Shown piece after piece: positions 47,951-59,900 of a stretch of 64,000 bases of DNA (position 1 is the first letter of the stretch; each line of letters opens with the position of its first letter). The notes under the pieces were generated by a model. The model did not search any database and was not told where the DNA came from. It saw only the letters and a list, made by a program, of their open reading frames with translations. Source of the stretch: Blasia pusilla (Eukaryota; Marchantiophyta; Marchantiopsida; Blasiales). The position numbers and the translations under genes are program-made. The DNA is taken from contig CM114272.1 in the NCBI GenBank assembly GCA_050084515.1, positions 9,982,001 to 10,046,000 on the forward strand, read 5' to 3'.

Positions 47951-49113
47951 TGTAATGTCTAAGTGTTTCTTATTTACAGTCAATTGTAGAGTTCGATCCC
48001 CAAGAGGATCATCGTTGGATGAAAAGAGAGTATAAGGTGATGATTATGTTGTAAAAGTGTAATTGATTATGTAATTCAATTGTAGTATTCCAGTATCAGC
48101 TTCCGATCCTTCTTAGTACCTATGTTTTCTTCTTCAATTCTCTCAAGTGGATTTTAAAGGACGCTCAGGCAATTTGTTCTCTCATCATCTCGGAATCTCA
48201 CAGAGACCTCAAGAATAAAGTTGGCTTCTCCTACTTTCGGAACTCAATCCGTCGGGGCAGGTTACTCTCTGTCAAACAGATTTCATACAACTTTATATTG
48301 ATTATTCCATTGATGAGAAAGGTTCTTTGATTCACTCTTCACTCAATGAGACCCTAAAAAGAATGTTCAGACATAAGCCTCGCACATCTGAATGAATGAA
48401 TGAATGCTTTACTACTCCATCAAGAATTGGAAGACTTCAAAGTATCTACAAGCTCGAGAGGGTACATCTCTCTTGCTCGGACCATTCCTACAGCATAAGG
48501 ACTTCATGAGCGAATGATGATAATAGCTTTCATCTGTTTCTTAAATATTCTCGAGAGTAGGATCGTTTCTATGATCCAAGCGTTCTTGATGAAGGTGTGT
48601 CTTTTCAATATCTGTAACTACCTAGATCTATGGTTCTCTTAGCTTTTCCTAGGATCCCTATGAATCCGCGTTACAAAACAGTCCTAACTACCAATTTGAT
48701 ACAAAGGGTCGCGCCCTTTCCTAGTCTCATTCTGTAAACTATGTGTCATTTCGAATCTCAATTCGCTGTGCTAAATTTCCGGAGGACGAAGTTCTTCTTT
48801 CTTCTTCGTGCTTCGCTCTTCGTTCAATAGCGGAGTACTTCGTATATAGAGCTTCGTTAAGCTTCGTTAGACTTGGTTAAGCTTCGCTGGGCTTCGCTGA
48901 GCTTCGCGTTGATCCTTTATACTTCTTTACAGCTTTTGATTCTCCTCAAAGGCAAATCCTTGATCTTCATCTCTCTACCTTGTCTTCGGAGCTTGGTGAT
49001 TCACTTATTCTTCTTCATAATAATAGATAATCATAATCAAAATCATAATATACAAGAGTCTTCGTTGAATAAAAAGATATATTCTTCAAGATTACAAAAT
49101 TGTGGGTATCACA
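47951..49113 (-). repeat. Right LTR, inverted orientation
   Basis: It is 1163 bp. It is the reverse complement of the left LTR, beginning on the minus strand with TGTGATACCC at 49113 and ending at 47951. The similarity to the left side continues to 47941, covering the short spacer that lies between LTR and primer site on the left. Confidence 0.9.
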
Positions 49114-49118
49114 ATGTG

Positions 49119-50735
49119 CCGCATAATGGAAGCTCTCGATGTCAAGGGAGCAAATCTTATGTGACACTAAAGTCCGAGAATCCCGTGAAGATTCTGTCAA
49201 TTGCTATGTACATTCACATGAAAGAAGACAGTAAGATTTATTCATTATTTGTTATGGGTAGCACTTAGGACGAATGCCCGAAGGTTTTTTTTTTTTTTTT
49301 ATGTGTGAAGGTGGACCACAAAAGCAATTACAACAGGCATCCGGCTGCTAACATAAGGACACTGACCTATGAAGGTACGTTGTTATTGTTCGTGCCATGG
49401 GATTTCATATGAAGACTACAACGACTCAAGTGGGACAAGTAGATCTTTGAGACATACCTAACAACATGCCAGACGTGGGTTAACTGAGTAGCGGTCAACA
49501 GAGAAGCACAGTTTCCCTGTTGAGCAATTGCACTTCACTTCGAAACGTACAAGTCTTTGATTGATTGCCATGATTCGTGAAGTCCTATTTTTGGGAAACT
49601 GTAAACAAATAGATCTATACTGGAGTGGTAAAGGTTGAGACGCCTTACATCAATCAGTATAAGACAAGAATCACTTACATGTACATAAGTCCATAACATT
49701 ACATCGTTCATATCTCCTTCCAATTTGGCGTTCCGCACTCGGCTCCCTCCTCGACGTGATAACGTGATTGGATTTCCCGCTGTAATCTGGTCTCTGGTAG
49801 TTCTTTGAGTAATTTGGGAATGTGTTGCGTTGTGATAGCTTGTTTCAAATTCCTGGTTCCTTCGACTCAAGGATGTTTATCCCGTACCTCTCAAGGTTTG
49901 TCATTTGCAGATTTGATCTTTGTACAAGCGGCCTGGTTGATTCTCCTTCTTCTTATCAGGCCAAGTATGATGTACGCAGCTTCTTCTGTGCCATGGACTA
50001 GATTTTGCCCTACTGACATGTTTCCCTATTATGTGCTTCCCTCTGACTACAAGTTAATCTCTAGTCTAATGCGCCCAACTTTGTTTCTCATGAAATGCGC
50101 TCCATTCTATGATTTTGAGACCAATACATTTGCGCAGGCTGACTATCTGTCGATCTTATAGAGGCACTAAATCTGCCTCCTGCTATGAGTTGAACAAGGC
50201 AACCTAATGAGTCCCAGTTACAAAGGGGAGTTGTAGTCTTCCATCTTGAGCCTGATTGGATGTGATGTTGGCTTATGAAATGGAGCATTTCCTGCCCCAA
50301 GGAGAACACTGCAACTAAATTTTGCAGTAGCGCAAGTAATGTTCATCTACTATCCATGACTTAGAAGAGAATTCGTAGCGGCGACGACTTCCTACTCATG
50401 AGCTAGATTATGCCATCTTATCTCTCTAAATACATGTGGTGTTGTTCTATCTGTTGCACAGAGGTAATCAACGCTGCACAAGGCAGTTCTGTAGAGCATC
50501 TTGACTTCTTCCTACATCAGGTACAACAGATCCTTCCTGCTCATCTATTACTATTTTCCTGTCCTTGTTTAATGCATTTTTCTGCCATCCCAAAGGTGAT
50601 TTACCTGCACCTGAAGACTTACTTTGACTGAACTGAACTTCCATCTCTAAACTATGAACCAAAATTAGGGAGATCTGAATGGGCAAATGTATTATCTTCT
50701 ACAAATGATTTTCCTATACACGAAGACTTAGTTGG
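49119..50735. other. No recognisable gene
   Basis: A poly-T run lies at about 49287-49303. Short open frames on both strands lack domains. A segment with gaagactta and ccaaaattaggga at about 50608-50675 is echoed imperfectly at 50715-50785, next to the foldback. Confidence 0.4.
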
Positions 50736-50737
50736 AT

Positions 50738-51129
50738 TAAACTCATCTACCAGCTCCAAATTATGGCCCCAAACTAGGGACCTTCAACAATGACACATGT
50801 ATGTGTGAGAACAAGATCACGCTTGTCTCATAGTTTATGAGTGTGTTTAGCATTATTGAACTGTTGAAATAACATGAATGTAATATCCAAATGTCCCAAG
50901 CTAATTCCATTTTATTGACATTCCTATTGAATCTAAACTATAAGACACAATAGGAATGTTAACAAAATGGAATTAGCTCAGGGTATTTGGATATTACATT
51001 CAAGTCCTTTCAACATTTTAGTAGTGCTAAACATTCTCAAACGCAGTGAGACAAGCGTAATCTTGTTCTCACACATACATCTGTCATTGTTGAATCACCC
51101 TAATTTGGAATTGGTAGATGAGCTCAATT
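50738..51129. repeat. Long foldback (MITE-like inverted repeat)
   Basis: Arms of about 150-190 bp pair across a spacer of roughly 20 bp near 50930-50950. Matching pieces include ttcaacaatgacacatgtatg against catacatctgtcattgttgaa (50783 and 51094 outer ends), gaatgtaatatccaaat against atttggatattacattc, and agctaattccatttt against aaaatggaattagct. Weaker pairing extends outwards (ctcatctacc against ggtagatgag). Arms are roughly 85-90% matched by eye. No protein is encoded. Confidence 0.85.
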
Positions 51130-53406
51130 ATTATCTGTCTTGCTTGCAGTTAAATCCATACAACATCGTGAATCGTATTAAGCAAATAGAGTCCGAACTT
51201 CCGATATCGTCGAGGAAGTGTCAGCAACTATTTGCCGCGAAACAAGTCAGTATACTCTCATTATTTAACTACCCAAATTAATGTATTCACATTGTCATGA
51301 AGCATATCGAACTGTCATGTTGAAGACATACTTGAAACTTGCGCGTAAGCATCCATCGGGTTTGACAATGATTTACCAAGTGTGTTCCGAAACACGTGAA
51401 TGCGTATCCAAATGTATGGGTCATATGTGCAAGACTTAATTGACACAAGGAAGAGAAATCTGGTACAAAACAGAGCATTGGTGCTATGAATGCAAGCCAC
51501 TAGGTCGGACTATACCTAGTGATTGTGAAGATACTGTCTATACTTCTTTCAAAGAGGTGGTCGCAGTCCTGATCTTCTATCCTACTAAAAGCCAAGATGT
51601 TGAATGTCTTTTCAGCATTTGTTAGACTTTTCCTTTTGTCAACCCCTGCAAGCAATTACGGTTGTCAAAAGCTTGTTTTCCTCCATATGTGCTTACCCAT
51701 TCGGATACGATTATCTTCATGCAAAGACTTAAGGATTGAAACCTAGGCGTGCAATCACGTAGGCGCGAAAAACTTACTCCTCGTTGGTCTTTTCAGTGTT
51801 GCATGCCGCATCGTAATTGTAAGAAATCCTAATAAAACTATCGAAATGTCTACTCAGGGGTTTCCTAGGGAATCCTCCATTTGAGGAAGCGATATAGTCT
51901 TCAAAGTCAGTCAAAATCTCTCATGCGGAAAGTTTGAGGCTGTACCGAGTACGTGGGTAAATTGTACCTCGCACATACTCTCGAGATGGGAGGAGCGAAG
52001 ATGGAAACACTCTTTGTACACCTTACAAGATCCAAGGGTGTCAATCCGTTGCCATTTCTGCTTGACAATGCAAGTTTGTGGTGGCATAGGAAACTCGGCT
52101 GCTAACGACGGTTTTGTCATTGCCAAACATGACTTCAACGCCCCCGCGTTCCAATCAAAAGCCAGAGTTCATGAGACAGGGTTCCCAATGTAGTAAGGAC
52201 GAGTTCTTTTTGAACAAATGAACAAGATTATTGCAAAATTGAGTACAACACTACCTGACACAACTACACTACAAGAATCTGTGGAAATCCCATAAAGCAA
52301 AATGAGTGTGCCATAACATCCCTATCATCGCGCGTTATTGCATAAGGTTTGCGGATGCTGGGTTTCTCTTGTGAAGCATCTCAAGCATGTCTCATCATAC
52401 GTCACCCACAATTCAACTCGCCATAACAAATAACTATTTAAAAAGTTATCTCACGAACTTAGGAAGTAAAGAGACTAATCACATGTTAAGTCATCTATTA
52501 TGCCTAAATTTGTTAAGTCACCTATTAAACACTACACGTGGCACCACCACCAAAGGAGGCAAAAATGTACACGCGTCAACGCACGAGGAAGGGATTCTCA
52601 AACCTCATTCTATTTTAATAATATACATAAGATCAACTACAAGTGGATACCTAATATGTAATTTTATAGTAGCAAACTCTTTGAAGAATCTAATGTGTAA
52701 TTTTATAGTAGCAAACTCTTTGAAGTATCACACTTCTTATAGTGTGATACGGGGTTACCATCCATTCAAGGGATTCCTCTTGCTTTTTTTGATCTTTTGA
52801 TACGGGATGGGCCCAACACTACCACCTCTTTCCGACATAGGAGTCCTCGGTGGGTGGCTCACTTTCTCCTCACATCCTCTTTTTTGGTGTTTCCAATTTA
52901 TCTCCTAACTTTCTCCCGTAGTATCGGTTTTTGGTATGTTTGGTCTTGTTCCAATTATCTTGACGAGCTCGTTCTTCTCATACCAAGTAGGTTTACTAAT
53001 TTTTCTTCCTTCTCTATAGGCACCTATTTTTTGTATGGGTATGTTTTAGGTCAATTCCTCTGAAACGTACCCCTTGTTGTTTCAACTCTTTACCTTATTG
53101 TTTTGCCGCTAAGTATGTTTGCTATCTCCTTAAGGACATTAGAAATTCATATTCTTGAGCCACTTCTTTTGATACCACATAGGTCACTTTTCCTTTCAAT
53201 TTATTTTTATATTTCTTAAAGTAACTTTCAATCATAAATTCGTCGTTGCCTAATCTTATTCTCGCCATCTTAATGTCTTTTGGACAGCTTCCACTACTCT
53301 TTTTATGGTCGTTACTCTCATGCTCTTTCAAAATCACGATTCATATGTCTTCTCTTGTGTTCAATAACTTTCCTACTTTTGCTTCTATAGCATCACAGAT
53401 AAGGAG
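51130..53406. other. No recognisable gene; one short tandem duplication
   Basis: A 35-bp segment (taatatgtaattttatagtagc…) at 52652-52686 is repeated at 52691-52725. No domain is recognisable in the short frames on either strand. Confidence 0.45.
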
Positions 53407-54660
53407 TTGGATAATCCATCTACACACTTCTATGGTTTTACATGCGTTGCTATAACCGTAACCCCTCCCCCTAGTTCCCCTCGTCATCGTAGATCTCCCT
53501 ATTTTCCTCCTGATACTAATACACCTATTACACTCCCTACATTTCTTTCAAATCCTCCTCTTCTCCCCTCTTTGTCTCTCCCTATTGAACCTAATCTTGA
53601 TCCATTATTACCGAATCCTACTACTTTGATATCTTCACATATCTCATCTGTGTCCTTGCTTCCAACTGCCATCTATTCTACCCTTATCTCCCTTCTTCCT
53701 CCTCCTACTTCCACAAGCTCCTTACCCCCTCATCGTCATCCATCACCACCATATGCATATCCTACCTCCTCTCCTTATAACCCTTTTACTTCTACATATG
53801 TGCCAAAGGTTCGTTGCATACCTTGTGGTAAGGAGTTTGCTCCTAATGGGATCAGATGACATCAACAGAAATGTTGATCGATGCATGGGCCTTCAATCCC
53901 TAACCCTATACCACCTCGTATTGCACTCCCTACAACAATTTCTAGGACTTGGTTAAGCCAAATTAATCACCTTCACTCTTTCCATCTAGGCCTCCCTCGT
54001 CTTAGATTCGACACTCACATTCCTATTGCTCTTCGCCCCATCACCCAACAAACATTGCTTTCCCATGGTACCAATGCTTTCCCATTAGAAAGATTAGCGT
54101 TTAGGGTGGGAAATGCTTGGTATCTCCTATTACTCTTCCCACAATGGGTTTTAGTCCACTCTCTAAGGGGTGGTGTGACGGGTCACCGTGAAATCTCCAC
54201 ACGTATTCAGCACTTTATGTGTGGGAATTGGGAGAATCTTCAAAATGAGCATTTTCTTCGAGCAAAAGCCTTAGTTGCAGCTCATCCCACTCAAGATGCC
54301 AATCATTGGAGGCCTTCAATACAACATCGCCCTCAACGAAGTCTACTTTTGGAGCAAGTTGGTGGGTTTTCAGGTGCAACTTGAGCATTGGCTCGTCTCG
54401 CTTTGGCGGTTCCAAGTGCAGACACAAAGGCTCTCTTAGAAGCGCTTCACCCTCCTTCAGTAGCGCAATATGTGCACACACCTTATATAGAGAGACAAAG
54501 TCATTTTCTGAATCTATCGGGATAAAGAAATCGTGGAGATCCTCACAAACCATCCTTGATAGCCTGCTTGCTCATAAGCGAGGAGTAACGTGCACAAGCA
54601 TGGGCATTGATATGTCGTGCGGAAGTGGTGGGGGGTTGTTCGCCTCGTCGTCCGTTCACT
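53407..54660 (+). pseudogene. LINE-like ORF remnant with C2HC finger
   Basis: A Pro/Ser/Leu-rich N-terminal stretch (53440-53800) is followed by CIPCGKEFAPNGIR, a TGA, then HQQKC (about 53815-53872), a CX2C…H…C finger in which TGA sits where CGA (Arg) would fit. Farther on are FPLERLAFRVGNAWYLLLLF, LRGGVTGHREISTRIQHFMCGNW, and, in another frame, ALARLALAVPSADTKALLEALHPPSV. This order (finger, WxxLLLFP, RGG, then a short helical repeat before the reverse transcriptase) recalls non-LTR elements of some algae and protists. No RT follows; AT-rich DNA begins near 54660. Assignment is from memory and tentative. Confidence 0.4.
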
Positions 54661-56141
54661 CCTAACCAATCACTAGTGTTCTTGTGAGATTTGTTTAAGG
54701 CTATGAATCATGTAGCTCGCTGAATTTGGTGTTTGTGTTGGCTAGTTGCCATTTTCTTTCTACATTCTATTCTAATTTTTTGACTCCTCTTTTGAGATGT
54801 TATTGCGTTTCTTTGTCCTCTCTTGAGGTTTGTTAATATAATAAAATGTATGTTTCTAACACCTCCTTCCCATATGCATACATGTCATAAAAAGGTTAAG
54901 GAGTTTTAGATCATGTGTATTAAACACAAATTACATGCTAAGAAAGTCCAAAACATATATATTATTTATTATCTTTGGATGATGTGAAAACTTTCCTATT
55001 CTTATAGGGGTTGGATTGCCTTCCATGAAGAAGAATATATGCATTTTTAAAGAATATTAGATTACATTAAAAGGATCTTTAAAAAGTATAGAAGATAAGA
55101 AATTCCTTTTAAGACCCTTTTTTATAATTTTTTTCATAATGATCAAGAAACCTCTTATGTGAAGTTTGAACTATCATAAAAATGAAATTATTAAATATTT
55201 CATTCAGGCCTAACCACATGCGTCTCTGGAAGAATCATTTATTTTCTTTCCTTCAACCATTATGTAATCATGACTCCTTGTAATTCATTTTTGAAAAACT
55301 AATTCAGTTTTGAAAAACAGTTCACTTCTTAAAACAAGAATCTCATATAGTAAACCCCCTTTCCTAAATTGAAATTATAACTAGATATTAGCCATTTCAC
55401 AATAGAAATTTTGAAGATTCTTGCATTAAAGATATGTATATCAAATCAACAAAATTGCATGATATATATATTTTTAATTATTCATCTATGTTATTATCGG
55501 ATTGGAGAGTGCGAATTTATCCCACATGTGAAAATTCAGCAGCAATAAAATGCTTCATTTGTTTAAGACAAATACAAATTTGTGTAAAAAACTGTAAACA
55601 TATTACAATTTATGCGCAACATCCTTTTCTTCCCACGGGCAAGTTACTAATACTACTTCCTTATGTAAGCTTCCCTCGATTGTTTAATCTTTCCTACAAA
55701 ATTTCGAACACTCGTGCGAAACGCTGCTTTTTGAAACTTTCGTCATTTGTTTCTCTTCACTATACAGCCGAAGAAGTTATTCTTTTATCGCTTTCCATTG
55801 ATTGACCTTTGCTTCACTCTTAAAAGTACGTCCGACACTCTTCTGCTTCCAGGATTCCCTGGCAAGCTACAAGCCATTCTCAAGCCATTCTGATCGGCAG
55901 AGTGCAAGTGCCAGTCGAATGGCTTAGATCCTTACTTCCCAAATGCAGGCAGGCAGAGGTGGGTTTACCAAAGTATACTCCAACGCAAGGCCCCGAACGT
56001 TTCCAAGGTTACAACATCGTGTGAGTGCAGCCACGAAAGATACCAACTGCGTGGATTGTAGAGAAGCAGTTTTCGATAGAGCCAGAATAATTTAGGAGAC
56101 ATTTCTGGTTTACTGAGGCCTTCACCGCAATCACCTCCTTC
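54661..56141. other. AT-rich non-coding; 3' flank of CAP-D2
   Basis: No domain-bearing frames. A 123-codon open stretch on the plus strand (55434-55805) looks like chance. The last few hundred bases probably include the 3' untranslated region of the minus-strand CAP-D2 gene. Confidence 0.4.
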
Positions 56142-56950
56142 CTACGGAGAACCACTACTTACGCTGCTTTCGTCTTCCTCTTCAGAAGAAGAGATTCGAG
56201 CTTTTCGTGATCTAGTACGTTGTGCCCTAGTGCGTTGATAGCGTGCCCCATTCTCTACTGCAGTAGCATCGTCTACCTCTCCTGCAGAAGCATCGTCTAC
56301 CTCTCTCGCGGAAGCATCGTCTACCTCTCCTGCGGAATCGTCGTCTACCTCTCCTGCGGAAGCGTCGTCGTCGTCGTCGTCGTCGTCGTCTGCAGAAGTA
56401 TCTTGGTCTGAGGACGCATCCGCAACATTGTCGACAACAGCTGCAAACTCCTCTTCACTCCGTCGAGCTTTAAGTTTACGTTGATGGTGGGCTTCGATGT
56501 CGGCTGTGAATTCGTCGTCTCCAGATAGATCACTTAAGCCATAGTCATGTTCCCCAGGGAAGCCTGCAGCTTGTCCTAGTCGGGAATGCTCATGATGGGC
56601 GCCTGCCTCTGTTGAAACCCTCTGGACACCTCCGGATGAGGGGTTCCCGCTGTAGTCAGTAACCGGCGACGCTTGAACCCGTGGTATACGTCTGCGCGTT
56701 GGGCGTTTCGCTTCCTGGGATTCCGCTTCGTCTCCATTGCCTGATGGAGTATCCTTCACGTCATCTTTCGAAGAAACATCCCCGACTTCCATGGAGGATT
56801 GAGATCGTCGTGTCCGACTGCGCTGAAAATGGCCCCCGGCATCATCTTCCTCATGAGGAGCAGTCTCCGCACTTTCGTCAATGTCAGCGGAGGGTGCTTG
56901 ACCTTCACCTTGTGAATCTGGAGTTCGGCGGTGGTCCGGTTCGGCTTTCA
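56142..56950 (-). repeat. Acidic tail of CAP-D2 with 24-bp repeats and a CGT microsatellite
   Basis: Within the last exon, about four to five copies of an 8-residue unit (SAGEVDDA-like, 24 bp) lie at about 56255-56365, next to a run of Asp codons from a (gtc)n microsatellite at about 56364-56392. The surrounding tail is Ser/Glu/Asp-rich and ends in a basic patch (RTRAQRTRSRKAR) followed by SSSEEEDE. Such tails are disordered and often phosphorylated in condensin subunits. Confidence 0.8.
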
Positions 56951-59900
56951 CTTTCGGAAAATCATCGCCTTCACCGGAAGGCTCTTCTGGGGAAACACCA
57001 TCCACGCTCTCACCAGCATCAACGGACCCTTCAGCTTGTCGGGCTTGATGAGTGGTACGCTCCCGATGCTGCGCCGCTTTCCGCAGAGCCAGCTCTTGCT
57101 CTTTCTTCTCGTTGTGGCATGCCATGAGCTTCTCCTCGAATTCATCCAATACCACCTTCAGCTCCGCTTTTGCCAGTTTCTTACTCTGAGAACAGGAAAG
57201 TTTCGATCAGTTCTCCTTGGCCATCTGCCCCTTGTGCGGATCGAATGAAGTAACGAAGTATCAAGCTCACAGAAATTTCGCACCGCATCGGGACATTGTC
57301 TCAACCAGATAGCATCTTTAGAGCTGGAAGGAGGGGTTTCATAAGGAAAATGATAATCTACAAGCATTCATACAAAGAAATTTTAAAGAAGAGCAAGATG
57401 TCCCGGATTGTGAAGCGAGAGACAACCACCCAGAGATAGTTGATGAGCACGGCATGCAGAGACTTGTTCTTGACTGACTCAGAAGAGTTATGAACTACCT
57501 TCGCGATCAATGACTTGAAATGCCCGATGACTTCGTCATCACCGAGGGCATGTTGATAAAGCTTGAAGAGGTCAGCAAGTTTTCTCACGCAGCTTTGGGA
57601 ATATGTCAGCTGGGCAAGGCAATATGCAATGCTTTGCCATTGTCTGGCATCTGTGAAGCGCAACAGTGAAACGATGTTGAAAATGAATTTGCGTGGAGCA
57701 TCAGCTTCTTCCACTACATCAAGGCTAGGGTGCATCTGAGTGTCTTGCAACTTATCGGTAGAGAGTATAATTTAAACCGTGTGTGACTCTTTAACTTGGT
57801 TGCTTCCCGTAAGAATGCTTCACGCAAATCCTTCGAAGGACCATTTCCAACTTCATTCATACACGTTAAGGATGGTCAAAGTGAGCATGATACGAAAAGT
57901 AAGAAGTGACCTGAGTGTCCTGGAACCGAATGAAATCAAGAACGTGGAGTAGACACAAACCAGAAGCGCCCAAGAATCGGTTGCAAAGCTTCTCAATTAG
58001 TCCCTCCATCTGTTTGCACTGTCAAAACACACCACAAACGCAGATCTCTCTGTGTCAGATGAAACATGTACTATCGTAACTCCTCGGCTGCTTCAACATT
58101 TCAAAGTAAACTGGAGAATTTGTGATCTACAGTGGATTCCAGACGATCTCAAGCTTTATCACTAGCGAAGAAACGTCATTACAACAACGCATTGCACAGG
58201 CTCGAGATTCTCCTTCTGCTTTGACTGCACGATTCTCGAAGGTGTCCTTCACAACACCAACATTTTCCAAACAAAGATGACATCTGAAAAACCTGCATAG
58301 TGGCAGGGTCCTACCAGTACGCGGCATCAAGTTGTTTCAGAAGAGTTTTCTATTCTCAGATTACCTTCCTAATGGTACCCATGAGAAACTGCATGATATT
58401 GTTGAAACTTTGTTGAGAAAGAGCTTCATTACTGGATAGGCGACTCAAAATATCTGGAAGGAGATTGTATATAGGATTGTTACCTGCAAAAAATAATGTG
58501 CATCAAGGTTAAAGCATGAAAAGCAAGTAGAGGCAGGACCTATGCGACCATTTTGGAAGGAGGCCATCATACTTCTTAACCCAAGAGAAGAAAGTACACC
58601 ACATGCACACAGAACGCCGTACTTTCCTCTGAGGTTACGCTCTGTTTTTTTTAATTCTATCAAGTGTCTTCGTACCCTTCTTTGAGAGCTCGTGAAAGAA
58701 AAGCTTAACAAGATTTGAGATTCGCTGATCTTCATCCTCCAGATGCATGGCCATCTCGCTGATATGGCCTTTTACCTACACATGCAGGGAAGTAAGACGT
58801 CTGATCAGAGACCGTTTTGAGTTCAACATTGATACCGCTCTTCAAACTGGTTGCATCGACGTGCTTGTACACTGGTTCCTTGGTTTCTTTACGTATCTAT
58901 AAATATTTTTTTGAGATTTTTGAAGATGTTACTTTTTTTAAGAATCATATCAAACTTTGGATTGGCCTGTTTTGAAAGCATCGGGTATGCTCCAGTAGTT
59001 GAACTGTAGCCTTTCAGCTCTCTATCCACCCTCCGTCCCCACTGTTCCAACCAAACTGTGAAAGCAGGAGAAAGATAACGGTTTTGTTTGCAAACCTTGA
59101 TCATGTCATTCAGGATAAGATGACTCAGCACCAGAACCGTATTCTTTCTTACAGATATGGATCCATCATGAACTCGAGCATACATGTGATTCATCCAAGG
59201 TTCCAAGAGATTTGGAAACCGTAGTGCGATATCACCGAGAGCAATAATACAGTTGGATCGAATTGAGTCCTCAGACGAGCTCTTGGCAATTGTGAAGAGA
59301 AGTTGCAAGTGCTTATCACTGAGACAGAACGAATGAAGCCAAGTGCCCAAGTTGATTAGAAGACACAACCTTGCCAATTCTGTTTTCAATTCTCACCATG
59401 TCTTACCACAGCTGCATTCACGTCATGAAAGTTGTGGTGCTGCTGCTGCTGCCTGGCAAAGAAATACAGTTCAGCTACTTGGAAAAGACTCAAAATAGCT
59501 AGTGCCATTCTAACCAGAGAGAGTGTTCTGATAACAGGAGCTCACCAGAACTTGGCATCAATTGCCATGAATTTGCATAGGGCGAGCATTGCAGAGGATC
59601 GTAGACCGGGGTTCTAAAACCAACAAGCACAAGCATCAGTCCATGTTTTTTCAGGATTGGCATACAAAGGACCAATTAAAATTCAACATTATCTAAATTA
59701 GAATTGCGGCTTAGATATATGAGGTACATTCAAGGATTTTACTCAGTAGAGAATTATAAACAGCAAAATCCATGTAAGTCACATTTTGGAGACTAGCTCA
59801 AGGGCAAATGCGCTATACTCTGAAGTTGTAATATGACCTTCCTCGACTCCTTTGGCAGGCACTTCACCAAATGGCATTTACGTTTCAGCCAGAACGAGTG

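Larger units (their letters stand above)
38693..49113 (+). mobile_element. Athila-like Ty3/gypsy element with inverted LTRs and intact target duplication
   Basis: The left LTR (38693-39854) is in normal plus orientation, followed by the primer site at 39872 and plus-strand gag, protease, RT, RNase H, integrase and an accessory ORF. The right LTR (47951-49113) is the reverse complement of the left one, so both outer ends are the LTR start TGTGATACCC. ATGTG flanks the unit on both sides (38688-38692 and 49114-49118), showing it integrated as one piece. At the right junction the accessory ORF runs into inverted copy sequence that includes 10 nt from beyond the LTR (39855-39865 counterpart), and gtcgaag/cttcgac form an inverted pair 2 nt apart. 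RT-block wording and the accessory ORF after integrase resemble the Athila/Tat group. Confidence 0.88.

Noticed and set aside
47941-49113. Right LTR as the 3' LTR of a separate minus-strand element extending to the right
   Set aside because: No element interior follows beyond 49113, and ATGTG duplicates on both sides of 38693-49113 favour one unit.
38685-49268. Near-identical 80-residue hydrophobic open frames at 38685-38933 (minus) and 48873-49268 (plus)
   Set aside because: They are the same LTR sequence read in opposite orientation; chance open frame, not a gene.
55434-55805. 123-codon plus-strand ORF
   Set aside because: AT-rich composition, low complexity and no domain; probably chance.
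56220-57248. Several plus-strand ORFs across the CAP-D2 last exon
   Set aside because: Antisense shadows of the repetitive acidic coding region.
47600-57650. Shared ARQWxSxA wording between the accessory ORF (NARQWESLA) and CAP-D2 (DARQWQSIA)
   Set aside because: The match is limited to a few residues in helical proteins and flanks do not align; coincidence.
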